From assembly GCA_002431635.1 (NCBI GenBank), contig DJGH01000013.1, positions 54,162-66,120 on the forward strand: 11,959 nt of DNA, given 5' to 3'. This document shows positions 7,312 through 11,959 of the stretch, in pieces. This stretch comes from Petrotoga sp. UBA5851. GTDB taxonomy: Bacteria > Thermotogota > Thermotogae > Petrotogales > Petrotogaceae. The notes beneath the pieces are model-generated. The model was not told the DNA's origin. It saw nothing but the letters and a program-made list of their open reading frames with translations, and ran no database searches. A program made the translations under genes and the position numbers. Every line of letters begins with the position of its first letter. Positions within the stretch are counted from its first letter, which is position 1.

Positions 7312-8288
7312 TCCATATTATTGTCACGTTCAAATATTTCATACGCGTTAATAATCTCTTTTATAAGAGGATTACGTACCACATCGTTTTTACCAAGCTC
7401 CATAAAAGAAATTTGTTCTATATTTCCAAGAATATTCCGTACGGCCAAAAGACCTGAATCCTTTTTCCTTTCCAGATCAATCTGTGTAACATCACCGGTT
7501 ACCACCACTTTTGAGTTAAAACCAACACGGGTAAGAAACATTTTCATCTGCTGATATGTGGTATTCTGGGCTTCGTCAAGAATTATGAAGGAGTTATTGA
7601 GAGTTCTTCCACGCATGTATGCCAAAGGTACAACCTCAATTATACCTCTTTCCCTGTACATTATAAGCTTGTCAGGATTTATAAAATCAATGAGTGAATC
7701 ATAAAGCGGTTTAAGGTATGGGTCTATCTTTTCATATAAAGTTCCAGGAAGAAAACCCAGTTTTTCACCGGCCTCTACAGCAGGACGTGTAAGAATTATC
7801 CGTTGGACTTTTCCGCTTCTGAGATATTCAACAGCTACAGCTACAGCTAGATATGTTTTTCCTGTTCCGGCAGGACCAATTGAAAAAACCATGTCCTTTT
7901 CTCGGAGAATCTTGACATAAGTAGCCTGTCCTTGGGTTTTTGGCATTATCTTAATACCAGATATGGTTGTGTTTACGAAATCTACGGATGAGGTCTGAAG
8001 AGTTGATGGGTCAAAAGATTCGTCTGTTGATTCATACTTTGAGACTATGTACTGGAATTCGCTCCAATCTGGAAGATGTCCGGTTTCAAGTACTTCTATG
8101 AGTTCATTGAAGATACTTTCAACCTTTGCCACAGGACTGTCTGTCTGTCCGTATATAATAATTGAATTGTTAGAATAATTTATTTCTATGTCAAATTTTT
8201 CCTTTATATACTTTACTCTATTGTTATATGCCCCTAAGATCTCAACTGGCTGGAGCTGCTGTGGTATTTTTATAAGACGTCTGTACAA
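7308..8288 (-). CDS. phoH: PhoH-like ATPase (YbeZ type)
   Basis: A 326-aa P-loop ATPase of the PhoH/YbeZ family, a likely RNA-associated NTPase that works with YbeY. An N-terminal KH-like nucleic-acid region (about 12-70) precedes the ATPase domain. Walker A is GPAGTGKT (138-145), RPAVEAGEKLGFLPG (168-182) is the strongly conserved PhoH block, Walker B is IILDEAQN (235-242) and the sensor is TGD (264-266). Length is typical (about 320). The start is TTG at 8288, chosen because GGGAG (8298-8302, minus strand) sits 9 nt upstream and no ATG is nearby in frame. It is first in the phoH/HD/ybeY/DUF1015 unit, overlaps the HD gene by 4 nt, and is divergent from pelD across 40 bp. Confidence 0.95.
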   Translation of the reverse strand: MYRRLIKIPQQLQPVEILGAYNNRVKYIKEKFDIEINYSNNSIIIYGQTDSPVAKVESIFNELIEVLETGHLPDWSEFQYIVSKYESTDESFDPSTLQTSSVDFVNTTISGIKIMPKTQGQATYVKILREKDMVFSIGPAGTGKTYLAVAVAVEYLRSGKVQRIILTRPAVEAGEKLGFLPGTLYEKIDPYLKPLYDSLIDFINPDKLIMYRERGIIEVVPLAYMRGRTLNNSFIILDEAQNTTYQQMKMFLTRVGFNSKVVVTGDVTQIDLERKKDSGLLAVRNILGNIEQISFMELGKNDVVRNPLIKEIINAYEIFERDNNME

Positions 8289-8328
8289 ATAAACTCACTC
8301 CCTTAATAAAATGTGTTAAAATAGAATT
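8289..8328. promoter_or_regulatory. Divergent promoter region between phoH and pelD
   Basis: Only 40 bp separate the phoH TTG and the annotated pelD ATG, so promoters for both operons must share or extend past this gap. Plus-strand -10 candidates are TAAAAT (8317-8322) and TAGAAT (8322-8327), both without a clear -35. A minus-strand candidate is CATAAT (8331-8326) with TTGCGA (8356-8351) and a 19-nt spacer, lying inside the 5' end of pelD. These are eye-matched and weak. Confidence 0.4.
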
Positions 8329-9615
8329 ATGAAAGATGGAGGTGTTATTATCGCAAAAAACAAAGGTCAAGCAGCAAAATTTTTACCTGTGTTTGAACTT
8401 TTCGGTATATCAACGGTTTTTTTTATAATAGATCTTTTCCAGGGATTGTTCGGATACATACACTTTTTTCCGAATCCCTATCTTCTAATAACTATTTTTA
8501 CAGCTTCAAGGCACAGCATAGTATTTGGTCTTACAAATTCCGTACTAAATGTATTATACCAATATATTTCCATTTATACAAACATCGTGAAGAATAACGG
8601 TGATCTTTCGTTGATATACTCATTCGACTTTGCAAAGTATCCCATAATATATCTTGTTACTGCTTTTATTTTTGGGTTACTTAAAGAAATAGATACTTTG
8701 AGAATAAAAAATGCTGAGCAGCAGGTAAAGGACAGGGAAAAAATAATAGATGATCTTAAAGAGATACTTCGCAGACATAAAGATGCAATTCAGGATCTTA
8801 AAGAAAAACTTTCACTTGAAAACAAAGGAATCTCTCTTCTTGTTGAACGGCTCAGAGAGATGCAGATATCTAAGCCTGAAGATATATATAATGAGGGGGT
8901 AGAACTAATATCCAATTTTATTGGGGCAGAAAACGTATCAATATATACCCTTGACGCAAGTGGATTTCTTAGGGTTAAAGTAAGAAAAGGGGAAGGAATT
9001 CTTCCAAATTCATTGCGGCCTGATGACTCTATAGTCCTTAAATATGCCTTGAAGGATGGAACAGCTAACATTAATGTTCAGATTGTAACCGATGAGCAGG
9101 GAAAGCTTCCTGTGGAGCCTGCTATAGCTTCAACAATAAAGAACGGAGACAATCTTATAGGTATAATAATCATTGAGATAATTGATCCGTTTAAGCTTAA
9201 TAAAAATACAGAAACTTATCTCAAAGTCATAGGAGACTGGTTTGCCACCATGCTTGCTTCATCACAGAGCATAACTCATGAACTTGAGATACTAACAACC
9301 AATGTTGACGGGACAATAAGAATAGAGTATTATGAGAGTTACTTTGAAGATTACAAGAAACGTTGGGACAGATTCCGGATGCCTTTTTCACTATTAAAAG
9401 TCAAAACCGGCGAAGCTTACAAGGAAGAAATTCTTAAAATAAAAAGAAAGATGGATATAGTATTTTCTGAAAAAAACGAACAGGAAGTAGTTCTTACATT
9501 TCTTCTGGGAGTATGCGATTCTCAGGGACTGCAAAAGGTGCTTGAACGGCTGAAAAACAAATCTGACAAAGAGTTTGAAATAATAACAAGCTGGTCTAGC
9601 GATAATGATGGATAA
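8329..9615 (+). CDS. pelD: PelD-like c-di-GMP receptor of a Pel exopolysaccharide system
   Basis: A 428-aa inner-membrane protein (P. aeruginosa PelD is about 455). About four hydrophobic segments (roughly 19-41, 45-60, 64-84, 102-118) are followed by a charged coiled coil (about 120-178), a GAF domain (about 185-315) and a degenerate GGDEF domain (about 325-420). The catalytic GGDEF motif is absent. In its place is KNEQEV (382-387), yet the allosteric I-site RxxD is kept just upstream as RKMD (373-376). This is the arrangement by which PelD senses c-di-GMP without making it, and switches on Pel polymer synthesis. The identification rests on architecture plus the PelF gene downstream. The ATG at 8329 has a poor ribosome site. 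A GGAGGTG lies inside codons 4-6, so the true start is uncertain. It overlaps the next gene by 11 nt. Confidence 0.82.
   Translation: MKDGGVIIAKNKGQAAKFLPVFELFGISTVFFIIDLFQGLFGYIHFFPNPYLLITIFTASRHSIVFGLTNSVLNVLYQYISIYTNIVKNNGDLSLIYSFDFAKYPIIYLVTAFIFGLLKEIDTLRIKNAEQQVKDREKIIDDLKEILRRHKDAIQDLKEKLSLENKGISLLVERLREMQISKPEDIYNEGVELISNFIGAENVSIYTLDASGFLRVKVRKGEGILPNSLRPDDSIVLKYALKDGTANINVQIVTDEQGKLPVEPAIASTIKNGDNLIGIIIIEIIDPFKLNKNTETYLKVIGDWFATMLASSQSITHELEILTTNVDGTIRIEYYESYFEDYKKRWDRFRMPFSLLKVKTGEAYKEEILKIKRKMDIVFSEKNEQEVVLTFLLGVCDSQGLQKVLERLKNKSDKEFEIITSWSSDNDG
8338..8344 (+). promoter_or_regulatory. Shine-Dalgarno-like site inside the 5' end of pelD
   Basis: GGAGGTG is the best ribosome site near the pelD start but lies downstream of the only in-frame ATG (8329). 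In frame after it are ATT (8347) and ATC (8350), both rare start codons. The next in-frame Met is about residue 178, far too late. The site may serve a non-canonical start or be chance. Confidence 0.3.
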
Positions 9616-10546
9616 GAGATTGGTTTACCTTATTTTTTCTTGCATAACTGTTATAGTTGGTTTTGTAATTATAGGGTTTCTTCTTGTGCAAAGTTATATC
9701 AATGCACTGTATTCTTATGCCATTTATTTCAGTCTTGCCGTTGTAAACATCCTTTTTCTTAAGCTTTCCTTTTTTCAAGCCTTTTATGAGTTAGTTCTGA
9801 ATATGTCAATTTTTCCTTTCTACCCTCTTATAAGAGCCTTAGGTATGTTTTCTGATCGTCCGATATTTCGTCCTTTCAAAAACGAAGAGTTTCAGGTTAA
9901 GCTTTCCGAGATACAGCTGGTTGACGTTTCAGACTTTGCTCCGGTGCTTATAATATCAAAGTATGGAGATACTTTTCAAAAAAAAGCAGGAATAAGACTT
10001 ATAGTTGAACTCATAAAAGAAGAAAAAATTGATATAAACCAAAGCATACAGCTTCTTAAGGAGCTCCAAAAAGATCAGCATCCAGATGTGGTTATGTATG
10101 CTTCAGATGCAATGACCGAACTGGACAATTATTTTTTACAGAAGATCGAGGAATCCAAAGACAGGATAGACGATCCGGACTATCTTAAAAAATATGGTTC
10201 GTACGCTGATTACTATATAAAATCAGGGTTAGTGTCAGGAATAATAAAAGATAACCTTTTAAAAAACGTCATTTCAGTTTTTGAAAAGAGACTTGAAAAG
10301 CTTTCTTTCCGGTTTGATATAGTAGATGTATATCTGACACTTATAGAGACTTCGGGACGCAATCCTCTTGAACCGGCTATAAGATTTAAAGAGATACTTG
10401 CCACACAACCGATGCTTGAAAAAACAATTTTATACTCAATAAAGTATAATAGGCTTGATGTAACCAAAAGACTCATGAAAGAGTTTTTTGATAAAGGATT
10501 TTCTCCAGAGCATCCTTCTCTGAAGTTTTTATTGGAAAATCAATAA
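9605..10546 (+). CDS. pelE: PelE-like membrane/helical-repeat protein
   Basis: A 313-aa protein with two N-terminal membrane helices (about 6-29 and 34-56) and then a long, mostly helical cytosolic region (about 95-313) that looks like TPR-type repeats, for example IDINQSIQLLKELQKD at 145-160. Size and topology match PelE (P. aeruginosa about 330 aa, two TM helices plus TPR), which sits next to PelD and helps recruit PelF to the membrane in characterised systems. Sequence identity alone would not identify it. The call relies on position right after pelD and upstream of pelF. Two ATGs in a row (9605, 9608) are possible starts, both inside the end of pelD, so the genes overlap by 8-11 nt and are translationally coupled. 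Confidence 0.68.
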   Translation: MMDKRLVYLIFSCITVIVGFVIIGFLLVQSYINALYSYAIYFSLAVVNILFLKLSFFQAFYELVLNMSIFPFYPLIRALGMFSDRPIFRPFKNEEFQVKLSEIQLVDVSDFAPVLIISKYGDTFQKKAGIRLIVELIKEEKIDINQSIQLLKELQKDQHPDVVMYASDAMTELDNYFLQKIEESKDRIDDPDYLKKYGSYADYYIKSGLVSGIIKDNLLKNVISVFEKRLEKLSFRFDIVDVYLTLIETSGRNPLEPAIRFKEILATQPMLEKTILYSIKYNRLDVTKRLMKEFFDKGFSPEHPSLKFLLENQ

Positions 10547-10581
10547 TGAAAATAATTTATTCAATGTTGGAGTGACTTTTT

Positions 10582-11208
10582 ATGAAGAAGATAATTGACT
10601 TTTTATTGAAACCCGGGATATTAACGCTTGTTCTTATGGCTATAGTTCTTGTTCTGGTGTTTTTTATGAACTACAATGAGACGGTTTTAGTTACAACAGA
10701 AGAGTTAATAAATCTTCCATATGAGAAAAGAAGCCTTTTTATAAAGGAGCTTGAAATACAGAGCTTTCTTGAAAAAAATCCTTCGGATATCAATTCGATG
10801 TTTGATCTGAGAAACATATATCTTTCTGTACTGAAAAACCTTAACGATACAGAAAAAACCAAGCTTTACAACGAAAAACTTCTAACTATGGATAAAAAAA
10901 TTCTTGATACGTATCTGGTTAGTATAAATAATTTTATATCATCTTCAAGGGTGGACTTTGAAGCATTTTCTTCCGAAAATAATACAGTAATGAACGATAT
11001 TTTCAGATTTTCACTTAACAGCAGCATAATGAGGGAGCTTTACAACCAACTGAACTGGTATCAGAAAGGATATTTTCTCATTATATGTAAGTACTACAAC
11101 AGACTTGATGAGACTATTCTGTCGGATTTTATACTTTTTGCCCGTAATTATGTTGATATTGACTTTTTTAATTCGGTTATGGATATGGTAAGGCGTGGTG
11201 AGTATTGA
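10582..11208 (+). CDS. Unrecognised single-pass membrane protein in the pel operon
   Basis: A 208-aa protein that I do not recognise. It has a short basic N terminus (MKKIIDFLLK), one membrane helix (about 13-29) and a helical, charged remainder of about 175 residues with no cysteines before the C-terminal third. By the positive-inside rule the long part would be outside the cytoplasm. There is no lipobox. GGAG at 10569-10572 lies 9 nt before the ATG. It is 35 nt after pelE, and its stop overlaps the pelF ATG by one base, so it is firmly part of the operon. In Bacillus Pel clusters this slot holds a PelA-type deacetylase, but no such catalytic motif is visible here. An accessory or assembly role in Pel synthesis is inferred from context only. 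Confidence 0.8.
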   Translation: MKKIIDFLLKPGILTLVLMAIVLVLVFFMNYNETVLVTTEELINLPYEKRSLFIKELEIQSFLEKNPSDINSMFDLRNIYLSVLKNLNDTEKTKLYNEKLLTMDKKILDTYLVSINNFISSSRVDFEAFSSENNTVMNDIFRFSLNSSIMRELYNQLNWYQKGYFLIICKYYNRLDETILSDFILFARNYVDIDFFNSVMDMVRRGEY

Positions 11209-11959
11209 TGAGAGTTGGTATAATTTTTGAAGGAACTTTTCCTTATGTTACCGGAGGTGTTTCTTCATGGGCAAATACTATGATGAGGAGTATGCCGGAT
11301 ATTGAGTTTACAGTTATTCATATATCCGCCAAGCCAGAAAAAAGAATTCCTAAATACAAGTTTTCTTCCAATATAAAAGATTACTTTGAATTTTCTCTTT
11401 TTGCTAAGTATAAAAGCAAAAAAAAACCTCTTCCATACTCTATTGCAAAGGAAATATCTGAGACAATAGTATATCCCTTTGATGAGAAGTATATGTCTGC
11501 AAAACTTTATGAAATACTAAAAAAATCCTATAATTATGATTTTACGGTAATTCCGGAGAGTGATGTTTACTGGGACTTTTTGGAAAGCATTTATAAGAAG
11601 TTTATTCCTTATGAAGATTTTAATTATTTTTTCTGGAATGTAAGATCAATGCTTCTGCCATTTATGAATGCACTTACAGTGGATCTTCCTGTCTGCGACC
11701 TATATCATTCAGTGACAACAGGTTATGCAGGACTTACAGCGCTTATGGCCTGTCTCAAGTATAATAAACCTTTTATAATTACGGAACACGGAATATATCA
11801 TAGAGAAAGGCAGCTTGAACTGCTCAGAGCCAAATGGGTAAAGGACGAGTATCGAACCGGATGGATAAGACTTTTTAATACCATAAGCGCCCTTACATAT
11901 TATGGTTCTTCTGCAGTAACTACTCTTTTTTTAAAAAATCAGATAATAGAAAAAGAACT
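11208..11959 (+). CDS. pelF: PelF glycosyltransferase, N-terminal part (3' end outside window)
   Basis: The first 250 codons of a GT4-type, cytosolic glycosyltransferase that builds the Pel polysaccharide from UDP-sugars. The N terminus FEGTFPYVTGGVSSW (7-21) is the PelF family signature for the start of the GT-B fold. A mid-region block with YHSVTTGYAG is followed by the strongly conserved EHGIYHRER (193-201). The frame is open to the window edge with no disruption. The ATG shares one base with the stop of the preceding gene (TGATG), with GGTGAG (11197-11202) as ribosome site. Full PelF is about 500 aa, so the C-terminal nucleotide-sugar domain lies beyond the window, where pelG is expected next. 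This is the gene that identifies the operon. Confidence 0.93.
   Translation, partial: MRVGIIFEGTFPYVTGGVSSWANTMMRSMPDIEFTVIHISAKPEKRIPKYKFSSNIKDYFEFSLFAKYKSKKKPLPYSIAKEISETIVYPFDEKYMSAKLYEILKKSYNYDFTVIPESDVYWDFLESIYKKFIPYEDFNYFFWNVRSMLLPFMNALTVDLPVCDLYHSVTTGYAGLTALMACLKYNKPFIITEHGIYHRERQLELLRAKWVKDEYRTGWIRLFNTISALTYYGSSAVTTLFLKNQIIEKE

Noticed and set aside
7831..7848. Three tandem ACAGCT units
   Set aside because: They encode the alternating Ala-Val run just after the PhoH Walker A motif. This is ordinary coding sequence, and three copies are too few to suggest phase variation.
9300..9615. Active diguanylate cyclase domain in PelD
   Set aside because: The GG(D/E)EF active-site motif is missing. 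Only the RxxD site and the fold-like pattern remain.

Overview
The window is AT-rich bacterial DNA, densely packed, with strong Shine-Dalgarno sites. Arginine is written mostly as AGA and isoleucine very often as ATA. The type II SufS/SufU pair, a phoH/HD/ybeY run and the style of UvrA fit Thermotogota or a low-GC Firmicutes-like lineage. I lean to Thermotogota, with low confidence, because no RNA gene or lineage marker is present. No gene-free stretch longer than 300 bases exists. I see no tRNA, rRNA, CRISPR array or insertion sequence.

Left part (plus strand, 2-716): the 3' end of sufS and all of sufU, translationally coupled by a 4-nt overlap and closed by a clear intrinsic terminator. Together they would supply sulfur for Fe-S cluster assembly. 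uvrA follows (822-3674) as its own unit with a TATAAT box and a perfect AGGAGG site. It encodes the damage-recognition ATPase of nucleotide excision repair and looks complete.

Middle part (minus strand, 8288 down to 3641): phoH, a membrane HD-domain phosphohydrolase, ybeY, a DUF1015 gene and a DUF402 gene. The first three are tightly coupled (4-nt overlap, then a 3-nt gap) and repeat the widespread phoH/pgpH/ybeY arrangement linked to RNA metabolism and cyclic-di-AMP turnover. The HD protein lacks the large extracellular domain usual in PgpH and has Gln in place of one metal-site His. A perfect 36-bp palindrome with a TATAAT box on its edge separates DUF1015 from DUF402. The DUF402 gene converges on uvrA and overlaps its last 34 bases.

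Right part (plus strand, 8329 to the window end): divergent from phoH across only 40 bp is the front of a Pel-type exopolysaccharide operon. Its genes are a PelD-like c-di-GMP receptor (membrane segments, coiled coil, GAF, degenerate GGDEF that keeps an RxxD I-site), a PelE-like protein, an unrecognised single-pass membrane protein of 208 aa, and the start of the PelF glycosyltransferase, cut by the window edge. All are overlapping or closely spaced. The expected logic is that c-di-GMP bound by PelD in the inner membrane, with PelE as a scaffold, activates polymer synthesis by PelF and export by PelG, which should lie just beyond the window. The 208-aa protein sits between pelE and pelF and is the most novel element here.
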